NCBI RefSeq assembly: GCF_001697145.1
Contig: NZ_CP012719.1
Location: forward strand, 1,894,501-1,958,500
Direction: 5' to 3'
Origin: Streptococcus anginosus
Lineage (GTDB): Bacteria > Bacillota > Bacilli > Lactobacillales > Streptococcaceae
DNA: 64,000 nt
Below are positions 14,014-24,455 of the stretch, in pieces (the first letter of the stretch is position 1; every line of letters starts with the position of its first letter). The notes under the pieces were generated by a model that was given only the letters and a program-made list of their open reading frames with translations, made no database searches and had not been told where the DNA came from. The position numbers were made by a program, and so were the translations under genes.

Positions 14014-16575
14014 TTAAAGTTTCTTCTTCATCTCTGCCACAGCCAACATCACTTCCATTGGAGTCATGTTATAGATGTCCAACTGACGTAACTCGTCTAA
14101 AATAGGTGATTCGGTTATTTCTGGAAATAAAGACATCTGCTCAGCCACTTGATTTTTTTCACGAGCATCCGCAGGCAATGTATTAGAGATGCCAAGAGAT
14201 GACTTCTCATTTGCTTGGCTTTCTAATCGTGTCAATATTTGATCCGCTCTTGTCAACAAATCATTTGGCAAACCTGCAATTTTTGCTACATGAATCCCAT
14301 AAGATTTATCAGCAGGTCCAACTTCAATCTTATGAAGAAATGTTACTTGACCATCTTTTTCTAGGGTTGCTACATGGACATTTTCTAGTTGTGTCAAGCT
14401 AGTTGACAGTTCTGTCAACTCGTGATAGTGAGTCGCAAAAAGTGTCTTGGAGCCTGTCCGATTGTGAATATACTCAATAATCGCCTGAGCAAGCGCCATA
14501 CCATCATAGGTCGCTGTTCCTCTTCCTAACTCATCGAAAAGAATGAGTGAATTTTCTGTTGCTTGAGAAATAGCATGGTTCGCTTCCATCATTTCAACCA
14601 TAAAGGTTGATTGTCCAGAAACCAAGTCATCCGCTGCACCAATTCGAGTAAAGATTGCATCAAAAATCGGCAATTGAGCGCTTTCAGCTGAAACATAAGA
14701 GCCCATTTGAGCCATAATCACAATGATTGCTAACTGCCGCATATAAGTTGACTTCCCACTCATATTTGGACCTGTAATTAGCTGAACATTAACATTCTCG
14801 TCCATTGAAATGCTGTTAGGAATATAGGTTTGTGCACCCATAACTTTTTCTACAACCGCATGCCGCCCTTTATCAATTTGGATAGAGCGCTGCTCAATAA
14901 ATTCTGGTCTCACAAAGTGTTGCTTTTCAGCTACAGTTGCAAAGCTTTGCAGCACATCAACTGTTGCCAGAGTTTGCGCCAAGAATTGCAGGCGTTTGAT
15001 ATATTTACCAGCTTCCTCACGAATGCGCATAAAAATCTCGTATTCCAAATTAGCTGATTTTTCACGCGCTTCCAACATCTCGCCTTCAATACGAGCCAGT
15101 TCTTCCGTACCAAAACGCTCCGAATTTTTCAAAGTTGCCTTGCGGAAAAAATGACTGGGAACGTGTTCAAGCTGGGAATTGGTGACATGGAAATAATAAC
15201 CATCTTTTTTATTGTAATCAATCTTCAGGTTGTTAATTCCACTAGTTTCTCTTTCTTTCGCCTCAATATCTGCAATCCAACTCGTTCCATCTCGCATGAC
15301 CACTCGATACTTGTCCAAAGTTTCATCAAAACCTGTTTTAATAATATTACCCTCTGTAATGACATTTGGAGCATCCGATGAAATTGCCGACTGAATCAAG
15401 GCCGCCAATTCAGGAATTTCATCCAATTTAGCAATCAAATCTTCCAAAACTGGGCTGTCAATTCCTTTTAAAATTCCCTTAATTTGTGGTACATGACTCA
15501 ATGTCGCAGCAAGTTGTAATAAATCTTTCGGATTGGTCTTGCCAAATGAAACCCGACTGGCTAAACGCTCAATATCATACACTCCTTTGAGACTGTCTGA
15601 TAAGTCACTGCGCTCAAAGAAATGATCTAAAAAGACTTGCACTACATCCTGCCGCTTGACGATTCGCTCTTTATCAATCAACGGACGTTGAATCCACGCT
15701 CTCAACAATCGCGTTCCCATAGCTGTCTTGGTCTCATCCATCAACCAATAAAGGCTACCGTGCTTCTTTCCTGTCCGAGCATTCTCTGTTAAATCCAGAC
15801 TTGCCATAGTTGAGTAGTCCATCTGCAAGAAATCTTTGATTTCATAATGATGAACTTGTTTCAAATGACTAAGCTCACGTAGCTGCGTTTTATGAACATA
15901 CTCTAATAACTTTCCAGCTACTTGGTGCTCTAGCGGCGACAAGTCCTTTCCTAGTAGCTGAACATCATCAAATGTAGTTTCTACTTGCGATAAAAGGAGA
16001 TTCATTTGAGTCTCCAATACTTGACGCTCCATTTCAGGCAATTCATACCCTATGACCACTTCACGCGCTCGTAGGTTTCGGATTTCTCCACAGACCATGT
16101 TAAAATCACTGAGAGTTGTAACTTGAAATTCACCTGTTCCCACATCCATATAAGCCAGCCCATATATACCTGCCAGCTTATCCAAAGCCACTAAAAAGTT
16201 GTTCTGACTGTCTGGTTTTGAAGAATCAACTACTGTCCCCGGCGTAATCACCTGTACTACTTCGCGTTTGACTACTCCAACCGCTTTTTTAGGATCTTCC
16301 ATTTGCTCTGCAATCGCAACTTTATAGCCTGCTTCAATTAAGACATCAATGTATTGCTGCACCGAATGATAAGGAACTCCTGCCATTGGGATTGGATTCT
16401 CCGAGTTTTTATTGCGGCTAGTCAGAGCAATCTCTAAAATCTGTGCCGCATTGGTCGCATCATCATAGAATAATTCATAAAAATCTCCCATGCGAAACAA
16501 CAGAAAAGCATCTGGATAATCTTTTTTTATATCTAAATACTGTTGCATTCCTGGAGATAGTTTTTCTTTTGTCAT
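14014..16575 (-). CDS. mutS: DNA mismatch recognition protein MutS (HexA)
   Basis: 853 residues from the ATG at 16573-16575, with AGAAAGG six bases upstream; a second ATG two codons earlier overlaps the ribosome site. The mismatch-binding Phe-x-Glu is F32/E34 in MGDFYELF. The ATPase has Walker [10 protein letters not shown] (about 600), Walker [13 protein letters not shown] (about 677) and FATHYHEL. The length is normal. MutS finds mismatches and recruits MutL. Normally mutL follows in the same direction; here the island and the LytTR pair lie between them. The C-terminal [15 protein letters not shown] tail matches the family. Confidence 0.98.
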   Translation of the reverse strand: MTKEKLSPGMQQYLDIKKDYPDAFLLFRMGDFYELFYDDATNAAQILEIALTSRNKNSENPIPMAGVPYHSVQQYIDVLIEAGYKVAIAEQMEDPKKAVGVVKREVVQVITPGTVVDSSKPDSQNNFLVALDKLAGIYGLAYMDVGTGEFQVTTLSDFNMVCGEIRNLRAREVVIGYELPEMERQVLETQMNLLLSQVETTFDDVQLLGKDLSPLEHQVAGKLLEYVHKTQLRELSHLKQVHHYEIKDFLQMDYSTMASLDLTENARTGKKHGSLYWLMDETKTAMGTRLLRAWIQRPLIDKERIVKRQDVVQVFLDHFFERSDLSDSLKGVYDIERLASRVSFGKTNPKDLLQLAATLSHVPQIKGILKGIDSPVLEDLIAKLDEIPELAALIQSAISSDAPNVITEGNIIKTGFDETLDKYRVVMRDGTSWIADIEAKERETSGINNLKIDYNKKDGYYFHVTNSQLEHVPSHFFRKATLKNSERFGTEELARIEGEMLEAREKSANLEYEIFMRIREEAGKYIKRLQFLAQTLATVDVLQSFATVAEKQHFVRPEFIEQRSIQIDKGRHAVVEKVMGAQTYIPNSISMDENVNVQLITGPNMSGKSTYMRQLAIIVIMAQMGSYVSAESAQLPIFDAIFTRIGAADDLVSGQSTFMVEMMEANHAISQATENSLILFDELGRGTATYDGMALAQAIIEYIHNRTGSKTLFATHYHELTELSTSLTQLENVHVATLEKDGQVTFLHKIEVGPADKSYGIHVAKIAGLPNDLLTRADQILTRLESQANEKSSLGISNTLPADAREKNQVAEQMSLFPEITESPILDELRQLDIYNMTPMEVMLAVAEMKKKL

Positions 16576-16606
16576 TCTCATCCTTTCTGTTGGTTAATAG
16601 TGATAA

Positions 16607-16822
16607 GAGTGGGATAGAAATCAATAGTTGCATAGAAACTTGATTTCATCGTCCCACATCCGCATAGCTGGGAGTGGGACAGAACTCATCTTGAAAATTT
16701 TCAGTTCGTAGTCTCACCTCCGCAGGGTTGCTCAACAGTCTGGGAGACTGTTGAGCAATCAGCTACTGCGTCTTGTTGACTACATAAACAAAGGAAGCTG
16801 AGCTCTTTGTCCCAGCCTCATC
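16607..16822. repeat. Modular intergenic repeat element with nested hairpins
   Basis: Two similar arms, GAGTGGGATAGAAATC (16607-16622) and GAGTGGGACAGAACTC (16672-16687), each have an inverted partner (near 16642-16657 and 16801-16815). Between them is a perfect 14-bp stem with a three-base loop: TTGCTCAACAGTCT/AGACTGTTGAGCAA (16728-16758). It has the structure of a mobile intergenic repeat of streptococci (BOX/RUP-like in kind, not in sequence). It fills the argR-mutS gap. Confidence 0.6.
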
Positions 16823-16832
16823 ATTCATTCTC

Positions 16833-17273
16833 TTAATCCATTTTCTCAAGGAGCTGCTCTTCCATTTGTTTTGCAGCTGCTGTATCACGACAGATAACTA
16901 AGAGCGTGTTAGCCCCTGCTACCGTTCCTAAAATCAGCTCACCTTTATTGGCATCCACAAAGTTAGCCAGAATAGAAGCATCTCCTAAGCGAGTATGAAG
17001 AACCAAGGAAAATTCCGCCCGAGAAACACCCTCTACATGATAAGACAAGAACTCAACCAAATCGATTTTATTTGTTTCATCTGCTAAAACATAATAAACT
17101 TCATTGTTTTTCTTGGCTTTCGTCAATCCAATTTCACGTAAGTCCCGAGAGAGGGTTGTCTGTGTTACAATGATGCCTTGTGCCTTTAAACGATCCTGAA
17201 TATCTTTTTGTGTACTCAGTTTTTCTTCCTTAATCATTCGCTTAATTAGTTTATGACGTTCACTCTTTTTCAT
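16833..17273 (-). CDS. argR: Arginine repressor ArgR
   Basis: 146 residues. The N-terminal winged helix (KKSERHKLIKRMIKEEKLST, TQTTLSRDLREIGLTK) binds ARG boxes. The C-terminal domain (GTVAGANTLLVICRDTAAAK) forms hexamers and binds arginine; the usual GT-A-DT region is recognisable. It controls arginine metabolism. It is divergent from argS and its own promoter carries an ARG-box-like sequence at the start point, so autorepression is likely. RBS GAGGATAAA. Confidence 0.92.
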   Translation of the reverse strand: MKKSERHKLIKRMIKEEKLSTQKDIQDRLKAQGIIVTQTTLSRDLREIGLTKAKKNNEVYYVLADETNKIDLVEFLSYHVEGVSRAEFSLVLHTRLGDASILANFVDANKGELILGTVAGANTLLVICRDTAAAKQMEEQLLEKMD

Positions 17274-17287
17274 TTTATCCTCAATAA

Positions 17288-17350
17288 TGTATATTTATAC
17301 TCAAAATTATACCAAAAAAATTGAAGATTCGTCAAAAAATATGTTAAAAT
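17288..17350. promoter_or_regulatory. Divergent argR/argS promoters with an ARG box
   Basis: argR (minus): extended -10 TGGTATAAT (17314-17306). TGTATATTTATAC (17288-17300), close to the ARG-box consensus, lies at its start site. argS (plus): TTGAAG (17321-17326), 18 bp, TAAAAT (17345-17350), with TG before the -10. Confidence 0.65.
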
Positions 17351-17376
17351 ACTAGTAAAAGACCAAAGGAGAAACC

Positions 17377-19065
17377 ATGGATAATAAACAATTGATTGCA
17401 AGTGAACTGGCTAAGGTCATTGACAGCTTAGACCAAGACGCTATTTTAAATTTACTAGAAAAACCCAAAAGCTCAGATTTAGGTGATATTGCTTTTCCTG
17501 CCTTTTCTTTAGCGAAAGTAGAACGAAAAGCGCCTCAAGCGATTGCAACAGATATTGCAGAAAAAATTGACTCAACAAACTTTGAAAAAGTAGTGGCAAC
17601 TGGTCCTTATGTTAATTTCTTCCTTGATAAATCAAAAATTTCAGCTCAAGTTATCAAAGAAATTGTAAAAGAAGGAAATAACTATGGTCAGCAAAATGAA
17701 GGAAATGGAGAAAACATCACCATTGACCTCTCCAGTCCAAACATTGCAAAACCATTTTCAGTTGGTCATTTGCGCTCAACCGTTATCGGTGATGCTCTTT
17801 CTAATATTTTCCGTAAATTGGGTTACAACACCATTAAAATCAATCACTTAGGTGACTGGGGAAAACAATTCGGTCTTTTAATGGTGGCTTATAAAAAATG
17901 GGGCAGCAAAGAAGCCGTCGAAGCAAATCCAATTGATGAATTACTAAAACTGTACGTTCGTATCAATGCGGAAATCGAAACAGATCCTGAACTTGATGAC
18001 GAAGGTCGCCTCTGGTTCAAAAAATTAGAAGACGGTGATCCTGAAGCTACTGAATTATGGCAATGGTTCCGCGACGAAAGCCTGAAAGAATTTAACCGTA
18101 TCTACAAATTGCTTGGCGTTGAATTCGATAGTCTGGCTGGTGAAGCCTTCTATAATGACAAGATGGACGAAGGCATCAAAATCCTTGAAGAAAAAGGATT
18201 GTTGGAAGAGTCTAAAGGAGCTAGCATTGTCAACCTTGATGATGTTAATCTGCCACCAGCTATGATTAAGAAATCTGACGGAGCAACACTTTACATTACA
18301 CGTGATATTGCGACAGCTATGTACCGTGCTCGCACTTACAACTTCGTTAAAAACATTTATGCTGTAGGTCAAGAACAAGCTAATCACTTCAGACAATTAA
18401 AAGCCGTTTTGAAGAAGATGGGATTTGACTGGAGCGATGATATGATTCACGTAGACTTTGGATTGGTAACAAAGAACCGCCAAAAATTGTCTACACGTAA
18501 AGGAAATATCATCCTTCTTGAGCCAACTCTCCAAGAGGCTATCAGTCGTGCTAAATCACAAATTGAAGCCAAAAATCCTGACCTTGAAAACAAAGAGGCT
18601 GTTGCTCGTGCTGTCGGGGTAGGAGCTGTTAAATTCTACGATTTAAAAACAGACCGTCGCAACGGTTACGACTTTGATTTGGAAGCCATGGTATCCTTTG
18701 AAGGAGAAACAGGTCCATACATCCAATACGCTTATGCACGTATCCAATCAATCCTTCGCAAAGCTGACTTCAGGCCAAGTGCTGAAGCAACATACAGCCT
18801 AGATGATGCTGAAAGTTGGGAAATCATTAAACTGCTACAAGATTTTGCCCGTGTTGTCAAACGTGCAGCTGACAATTATGACCCATCACTCATTGCAAAA
18901 TATGCGATCAGTCTTGCACAAGCATTTAACAAATTCTACGCACACACTCGTATCTTGGACGAAAGCCCTGAACGTGACAGCCGTCTGGCTCTCAGCTACG
19001 CAACAGCTGTTGTTCTAAAAGAATCTCTTCGTCTTCTCGGCATTGATGCTCCAGAAAAAATGTAA
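17377..19065 (+). CDS. argS: Arginyl-tRNA synthetase
   Basis: 562 residues, class Ia. The N-terminal Arg-S additional domain is followed by the HIGH-type motif [16 protein letters not shown] (about 117-132). The KMSKS region is represented by [13 protein letters not shown]. The C-terminal DALR anticodon-binding domain contains [12 protein letters not shown] and ends DAPEKM. It charges tRNA-Arg in the cytoplasm. RBS AAAGGAGAAACC. It stands alone, divergent from argR, and ends in a bidirectional terminator. Confidence 0.98.
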   Translation: MDNKQLIASELAKVIDSLDQDAILNLLEKPKSSDLGDIAFPAFSLAKVERKAPQAIATDIAEKIDSTNFEKVVATGPYVNFFLDKSKISAQVIKEIVKEGNNYGQQNEGNGENITIDLSSPNIAKPFSVGHLRSTVIGDALSNIFRKLGYNTIKINHLGDWGKQFGLLMVAYKKWGSKEAVEANPIDELLKLYVRINAEIETDPELDDEGRLWFKKLEDGDPEATELWQWFRDESLKEFNRIYKLLGVEFDSLAGEAFYNDKMDEGIKILEEKGLLEESKGASIVNLDDVNLPPAMIKKSDGATLYITRDIATAMYRARTYNFVKNIYAVGQEQANHFRQLKAVLKKMGFDWSDDMIHVDFGLVTKNRQKLSTRKGNIILLEPTLQEAISRAKSQIEAKNPDLENKEAVARAVGVGAVKFYDLKTDRRNGYDFDLEAMVSFEGETGPYIQYAYARIQSILRKADFRPSAEATYSLDDAESWEIIKLLQDFARVVKRAADNYDPSLIAKYAISLAQAFNKFYAHTRILDESPERDSRLALSYATAVVLKESLRLLGIDAPEKM

Positions 19066-19078
19066 TTTTCTAACCCTA

Positions 19079-19118
19079 TCAAAAAATCCTATCGGTATTT
19101 ACAACGATAGGATTTTTT
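19079..19118. terminator. Bidirectional terminator argS/nrdI
   Basis: AAAAAATCCTATCG - ten bases - CGATAGGATTTTTT between convergent genes. Confidence 0.9.
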
Positions 19119-19119
19119 A

Positions 19120-19575
19120 TTACATTCCGTATAATTCTTCAATTTTCAGACCAATTCGTTTGACATCTTCATTCAAGCCACGAAGTTCAAATGTGTCCAA
19201 GACTGGAAAGTCAAATCGCTCTGCATATTGCTTAGCTGTTAAACAATATTGGTTGTTAAAATTACGATTACCACTACCAACAATGCCAAAACAGCGTTTG
19301 TAATTTTCTTCAAAAGCGATAAAGTCACCTAAATCATTGGTAAGAATCTCCACATCTCCATTATCCAAACCATTCCCACCTTCTAAGTAGGTTGGCAAAA
19401 AGGCTACAAAGGGCTGAGACATGGCGTAAAATGGTCGCTCCTCTTTCACCATATCTTTTATATCCACCTGCTCAATCTCAACATTTTCATGTCGCTCTTG
19501 CAAAAAAGCAGACAAACGTTTGATAAAACTCGCTGTGTTGCCACTTAAGCTAATATAAACTAAGGAAATCTTCAT
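19120..19575 (-). CDS. nrdI: NrdI flavodoxin-like protein for class Ib ribonucleotide reductase
   Basis: 151 residues. The flavin-binding signature SLSGNTASFIKRL is at the N-terminus, and GSGNRNFNNQYCLTAKQYAE is the typical NrdI second loop. NrdI supplies the oxidant that builds the dimanganese-tyrosyl cofactor of NrdF. No nrdE or nrdF is near, so here it is a stand-alone nrdI gene as often found in streptococci. The length is normal for Firmicute NrdI of the longer type. No promoter could be fixed with certainty. Confidence 0.88.
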   Translation of the reverse strand: MKISLVYISLSGNTASFIKRLSAFLQERHENVEIEQVDIKDMVKEERPFYAMSQPFVAFLPTYLEGGNGLDNGDVEILTNDLGDFIAFEENYKRCFGIVGSGNRNFNNQYCLTAKQYAERFDFPVLDTFELRGLNEDVKRIGLKIEELYGM

Positions 19576-19650
19576 ATTTTCTCACTTTCTAAAAATAAAA
19601 CACATCTATCATTCTCTTAAAATTTTAAGCTGATAGATATGTTTTGTCAA

Positions 19651-20160
19651 CTATTGTAATTCTTCTTTTGCTAAGTCTTGTTGCTGCCGTTTCATCTTGA
19701 AAAAGACAATAACAAGGAAAAGAATATTAAATGCAAAATAAATAATGGTCAAAACTCTTGTCGATGAGATTGCTGTGGCACGCATCGTTTGATCCTTATA
19801 AAGATTGTTGAGTGGCATACCACCGATATAATTGTAAATTGTCCCAATAATTCCTAATAACACATAAGCAATATAGGCAAAATTAGCGTATAAAATGTTT
19901 TTCTTGACGATAAACACAATAGCAGCAATCAACAATAAAATTGAAAGGACAACTAATATTTTATGCGGAATATTATGAAGAAAGACAAGACTTCTTTCAG
20001 TTACTTCCACGATTTGCTTCACAACCGTTTCAGACAGTCCTTTATAAGAACTTGTATTCGTTATTTTTTCACTGCCAAAAAAGGTTCCTACAAATGTAAA
20101 AGATGATAGAATGGCTGATAGTGTCAGCAAGACATATAGATAAATTGGTCGTTTTTTCAC
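19651..20160 (-). CDS. Four-helix membrane protein of unknown function
   Basis: 169 residues from a GTG at 20158-20160 that has GAGGAGG six bases upstream; longer frames lack this. A short basic start (VKKRPIYLY) is followed by four hydrophobic helices, e.g. ILVVLSILLLIAAIVFIV and VLTIIYFAFNILFLVIVFFK, and a charged tail (KRQQQDLAKEEL). The first extracellular loop carries the sequence EKITNTSSYKGLSETVVKQI. I do not recognise the family. It lies between nrdI and glgP with its own ribosome site. Confidence 0.7.
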   Translation of the reverse strand: MKKRPIYLYVLLTLSAILSSFTFVGTFFGSEKITNTSSYKGLSETVVKQIVEVTERSLVFLHNIPHKILVVLSILLLIAAIVFIVKKNILYANFAYIAYVLLGIIGTIYNYIGGMPLNNLYKDQTMRATAISSTRVLTIIYFAFNILFLVIVFFKMKRQQQDLAKEELQ

Positions 20161-20271
20161 AATAATCCTCCTCGTTGTGAAAAAGTTTTCAGTTTTATTT
20201 ATTATAACGTACGCAGTCAAAAATGGCAACAAAAATAAACAAAAGTTTCACTAGTGTCCTTTATTTTTTTC

Positions 20272-20306
20272 AAACAAAAGCCCCTCAACTACCAATCAAG
20301 GGGCCT
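20272..20306 (-). terminator. Terminator of the glgP-malQ operon
   Basis: On the minus strand AGGCCCCTTGA - loop - TTGAGGGGCTTTTGTTTG, just after the glgP stop. Confidence 0.8.
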
Positions 20307-20319
20307 ATTCGCTATTGAA

Positions 20320-22578
20320 CTAGTTCAAATGCCAAATTTCATCGTTATATTGAGCAATCGTACGGTCAGCAGAGAAGAAGCCTGCTTTTGCAATATTGAC
20401 AAGAACTTTTTCAAGCCAAACATCACGGTCTTCATAATCCGCAAACATGCGTTCTTTTGTTTCGATATAATCTTCCAAGTCAAGAAGCGTCATGAACCAG
20501 TCTTTGTTGATCAATTCATTGTAAAGTCGTTCCAAGCGCTCTTTCTTACCAACTGCAAGAACAGCATCGCTGACAATGAAATCAACCAGCGGTTTGATTG
20601 CTTTACGAGCATAGAATTCACTTGACTTATAAGCTTCTTTGGCATACAAATCAATAACTGTTTCAGAATCTTCACCGAAGATATAAATATTGTCATCGCC
20701 AACTAATTCATGAATTTCAACATTCGCACCGTCTGACGTACCAAGCGTTAAAGCACCATTTAGCATGAATTTCATGTTACCAGTACCTGAAGCTTCTTTA
20801 GAAGCAAGGGAAATTTGCTCAGAAATGTCACCGGCTGCAATTAAGAAGCTAGCTGCTGTTACATTATAGTTTTCAACCATAACGACTTGCAAGTACGGAG
20901 AAACTTCTGGGTCGTTAGCAATTACTTCTGACAAGCAAAGGATTAAATGAATAATATCTTGCGCAATCGTGTATGCTGGAGCAGCTTTCCCACCAAAGAA
21001 GACTGTAATTGGACGCGCAGGAATGTTTCCGGCCTTGATATCCAAGTATTTGTGAATGACATAAAGAGCATTCATTTGTTGGCGTTTATACTCGTGAAGA
21101 CGTTTGATTTGGATATCAAAGATTGATTCAGGATTGATTTCAACACCTTGGTGCTCTTTCAAGTGACGAGCTAATTTCCGTTTGTTGTGAGCTTTGATTT
21201 TTTCAAGTTCAGCTTTCACATCAGCCTTACCAGAAAATTCAAGTAAGTCTTCTAATTTTGAAGCATCATGGTGCCAATCGCGGCCAATCAAGCTATCAAT
21301 GTAATTTGACAAGCGTGGATTTGCATGCATGAGCCAGCGACGGAAGGTGATTCCGTTTGTTTTATTGTTGAATTTTTCTGGATAAATGTCGTAAAAGGCT
21401 TTGAGTTCTGAGTTTTTCAAGATTTCTGTATGAAGAGCAGCAACCCCATTGACACTATATCCATAGTGAATATCCATGTGAGCCATGTGCACACGATCGT
21501 GTTCATCAATGATTTGAACAGCTGGATCTGCGTATTCAGCCTTCACGCGCTTATCCAATTCTTTGATGATTGGAACCAAGTGTGGAACAACTTCTTCCAA
21601 GAATTCAAGTGGCCATTTTTCAAGCGCTTCAGCAAGAATTGTGTGGTTTGTATAAGCCGTCATATTCTTAACGATATTGATTGCTTCATCAAGAGAAATG
21701 CCACGTTCTGTCAAGAGACGAATCATCTCTGGAATGACCATAGATGGGTGTGTATCGTTGATTTGGATAACAGCATAGTCAGCCAAGTCATGAAGATTGC
21801 TACCTTTTTCAATCGCTTCATCAATAATCAATTGTGCGCCATTTGACACCATAAAGTATTGTTGGAAGATACGGAGCAATTCACCTTGCTTATTGCTATC
21901 ATCTGGATAAAGGAATAGAGTCAAATTACGAGCAATATCTGTCTTATCAAAGTCAATCCCATCTTCAATGATACTTGCATCTACTGAGTCAAGGTCGAAC
22001 AGACGAAGACGGTTTTTAGTAGCTGTTTTGTAACCAGGCACATCAATATCGTAAAGAGTTGATGTTAAAGTGAAATCAGCAAATGGTACTTGATAGCTAC
22101 GGCTTGATTTTACTAACCAATTTTGCTCTGTCAACCAGAAGTTTGGTACTGTTGTTTGCTCATTATTTTTCAAGACTTGTTGGAAAAGACCAAAGTGATA
22201 GTTCAGGCCCACACCGTCTCCATTCAAACCAAGTGTTGCGATAGAATCAAGGAAACAAGCAGCCAGACGTCCTAAACCACCATTACCAAGTGAAGGTTCT
22301 AATTCTACTTCTTCCACTTCAATCAAGTCTTTACCAGCATCTGCCAACTCTTTTTTGACATCATCATAAAGGCCAAGATTAATGAGGTTGTTTGACAACA
22401 GTTTTCCAATCAAAAATTCTGCTGAAATGTAATATAATTTCTTTTTATCAGTATTAACTGGCTTTTGTGCACTAGCCAATTTTGTATAGTTTAAAAGGGC
22501 AATATACAATTCTTCATTGCTACATTCAGCAATTTCCTTTTGATAAGTTTGTTGGATAAATTCTTGTAAATTTGACAT
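20320..22578 (-). CDS. glgP: Maltodextrin/glycogen phosphorylase
   Basis: 752 residues of the GT35 family (MalP in pneumococcus). It releases glucose-1-phosphate from alpha-1,4-glucans, using pyridoxal phosphate. The cofactor lysine lies in [20 protein letters not shown] and [10 protein letters not shown] (about 590-625). Substrate-site residues such as [14 protein letters not shown] are present. The gene is the second of a malQ-glgP operon. The operon diverges from the maltodextrin transport genes and carries a MalR-type operator at its promoter. RBS TAGGAGAAAAA. Intact. Confidence 0.96.
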   Translation of the reverse strand: MSNLQEFIQQTYQKEIAECSNEELYIALLNYTKLASAQKPVNTDKKKLYYISAEFLIGKLLSNNLINLGLYDDVKKELADAGKDLIEVEEVELEPSLGNGGLGRLAACFLDSIATLGLNGDGVGLNYHFGLFQQVLKNNEQTTVPNFWLTEQNWLVKSSRSYQVPFADFTLTSTLYDIDVPGYKTATKNRLRLFDLDSVDASIIEDGIDFDKTDIARNLTLFLYPDDSNKQGELLRIFQQYFMVSNGAQLIIDEAIEKGSNLHDLADYAVIQINDTHPSMVIPEMIRLLTERGISLDEAINIVKNMTAYTNHTILAEALEKWPLEFLEEVVPHLVPIIKELDKRVKAEYADPAVQIIDEHDRVHMAHMDIHYGYSVNGVAALHTEILKNSELKAFYDIYPEKFNNKTNGITFRRWLMHANPRLSNYIDSLIGRDWHHDASKLEDLLEFSGKADVKAELEKIKAHNKRKLARHLKEHQGVEINPESIFDIQIKRLHEYKRQQMNALYVIHKYLDIKAGNIPARPITVFFGGKAAPAYTIAQDIIHLILCLSEVIANDPEVSPYLQVVMVENYNVTAASFLIAAGDISEQISLASKEASGTGNMKFMLNGALTLGTSDGANVEIHELVGDDNIYIFGEDSETVIDLYAKEAYKSSEFYARKAIKPLVDFIVSDAVLAVGKKERLERLYNELINKDWFMTLLDLEDYIETKERMFADYEDRDVWLEKVLVNIAKAGFFSADRTIAQYNDEIWHLN

Positions 22579-22603
22579 TTTTTCTCCTACCTAGAAAAGA
22601 ACG

Positions 22604-24127
22604 TTACAATTCATTCTCTTTCTTTAATAATTTTTTATTTAAACGACGATATGTTTTCGTCAAGCTGTATAACTCCGCTTCAATCACAGGGTCCAATTCA
22701 TCTGCTGTCATACGCCATGACCAATTGCCACCGATAGTTGATGGGTAATTCATGCGAGCTGAACCATCTAACTCTAGTAAATCTTGCATGGTTGCAATTG
22801 CCATAAAGCTAACAGAAGCAAAGATAGTTCGTAACATTGCATGAGGAACTGTTTCATATTCCTTGCGATTGGTGTATTGAGCCATATACTCACGTGTAGC
22901 ATCATCAATCTCATCACGATACCAACCAAGAACAGTATTGTTGTCGTGTGTCCCTGTGTACATAACAGAATTATTCGGAGCAAGATGTGGGCTATCAATG
23001 CTTTCAGCATTTGGATTAAAGGCAAATTGAGTCACTTTCATACCAGGGAAACCAGTTTTTTCACGTAAAACAATTACTTCGTCGGTCATAAAGCCCAAGT
23101 CCTCGGCGATGATGTTTAGTTCACCCAATTCTTCCTTCACAGCTTTAAACAAAGCATAGTCAGGTCCCTTAACCCATTTACCAAGAGCGGCTGTATCGGA
23201 GCCAGCAGGGATTTCCCAGTAAGATTCAAAGCCACGGAAGTGGTCAATGCGAACTACATCATAAATCTTGAAACTTTCACGTAACCGTTCAATCCACCAA
23301 CTGTATCCGTCCTCGTCCATTGCTTTCCAGTCATAAATTGGATTTCCCCAAAGCTGACCGGTTGCAGAAAATTCATCTGGCGGGCATCCTGCTACACATG
23401 TTGGTTGACCTAGTGCATCTGTTTTAAAGAAATGAGGTTGTGCCCACACATCACAACTATCAGCTGCCACATAGATTGGCATATCGCCAACGATTTCAAT
23501 ATGATGTTCGTTAGCATAATTTTTCAATTCTAACCATTGTTTGAAGAAGAGATATTGCGTAACACGATGATAGGTCAATCGATCAGCTAGCTTTTCGCGA
23601 TAAGTTGCCAAGCTAGACGCTTCACGACGACGTACCGCTGCATCTGGCCATTCCGTCCAAGCTTTCAAGTCGAAATGCTCTTTAATCGCCATGTATTCAA
23701 CAAATACTTCAAGCCAAGACGCATTATCTGCTACAAATTTTTCATAAGCCGCTAAATCTCCGCGTTCTAAGAAACGTTTCACAGCTTTTTCTAAAACCGG
23801 TCTACGATTGTTGAAAACTTTCGCATAATCTACTTTTCTTGGATCTTGTCCAAAGTCTAAACCGTCAAGATCACTTTCAGTAAGTAGACCCTCTTCAATC
23901 AGTCGGTCAAAATCAATAAAATGTGTATTTCCCGCAAATGCAGAGAATGATTGGTAAGGAGAATCTCCATAACTGGTCGTGCCTAAAGGCAAAATTTGCC
24001 AGTAGCGTTGCTTTGTTCTTACCAAGAAATCCACAAAATCGTAAGCACTTTTCCCAAATGAGCCGATTCCGTATTTTCCTGGAAGAGAAGAAATATGCAT
24101 GAGAACACCACTTTGACGCTCTTTCAT
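22604..24127 (-). CDS. malQ: 4-alpha-glucanotransferase (amylomaltase)
   Basis: 507 residues, GH77 (MalM in pneumococcal naming). It disproportionates maltodextrins into longer chains for the phosphorylase. Visible signatures: PLGTTSYGDSPYQSFSAFAG, the nucleophile region VVRIDHFRGFESYWEIP (about 290) and AEDLGFMTDEV (acid/base Glu). 25 bp separate it from glgP, so the two are co-transcribed. It is first in the operon, read from the promoter at 24196-24224. RBS GAGGTGATAAG. Confidence 0.96.
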   Translation of the reverse strand: MKERQSGVLMHISSLPGKYGIGSFGKSAYDFVDFLVRTKQRYWQILPLGTTSYGDSPYQSFSAFAGNTHFIDFDRLIEEGLLTESDLDGLDFGQDPRKVDYAKVFNNRRPVLEKAVKRFLERGDLAAYEKFVADNASWLEVFVEYMAIKEHFDLKAWTEWPDAAVRRREASSLATYREKLADRLTYHRVTQYLFFKQWLELKNYANEHHIEIVGDMPIYVAADSCDVWAQPHFFKTDALGQPTCVAGCPPDEFSATGQLWGNPIYDWKAMDEDGYSWWIERLRESFKIYDVVRIDHFRGFESYWEIPAGSDTAALGKWVKGPDYALFKAVKEELGELNIIAEDLGFMTDEVIVLREKTGFPGMKVTQFAFNPNAESIDSPHLAPNNSVMYTGTHDNNTVLGWYRDEIDDATREYMAQYTNRKEYETVPHAMLRTIFASVSFMAIATMQDLLELDGSARMNYPSTIGGNWSWRMTADELDPVIEAELYSLTKTYRRLNKKLLKKENEL

Positions 24128-24170
24128 CTTATCACCTCAATAAATTTTTCTGTTAAATTTTGCATTCATT

Positions 24171-24224
24171 TAACGAAAACGTTTGCGTTGATTTGATTAT
24201 AACTTAATTCCGGTCTGTGTGCAA
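24171..24224 (-). promoter_or_regulatory. malQ-glgP promoter with MalR operator
   Basis: Minus strand TTGCAC (24224-24219), 17 bp, TATAAT (24201-24196). The LacI-type palindrome CGCAAACGTTTTCG (within 24171-24188) follows directly downstream. It matches the operator at malX. Confidence 0.8.
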
Positions 24225-24347
24225 CCATTTTTCTAGTTTTTTTGTAAATTTTTAAAATATTTTGGACAATTGAATCATTTTCTTCTATATTTTATCAAGA
24301 TTTTTGGAGTGGAAAATAAAAAATTTTCAAGATTTTTAAAAAAAGTG

Positions 24348-24409
24348 TTGCAACCGTTTTCTGTTTGTGGTATACTAAGTATAGTTTAAGAAAACGTTTG
24401 CGTAAACTA
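24348..24409 (+). promoter_or_regulatory. malX promoter with two MalR operators
   Basis: TTGCAA (24348-24353), 17 bp, TGG-TATACT (24371-24376). CAACCGTTTTC, a related half-operator, overlaps the -35. A full operator AGAAAACGTTTGCG sits at 24389-24402 inside perfect flanks TAGTTTA/TAAACTA (24382-24409), covering the transcribed start. Confidence 0.8.
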
Positions 24410-24455
24410 TTTTAAATTGTTATCTTATTATTTTATTCTTTAGGAGGAATAAATC

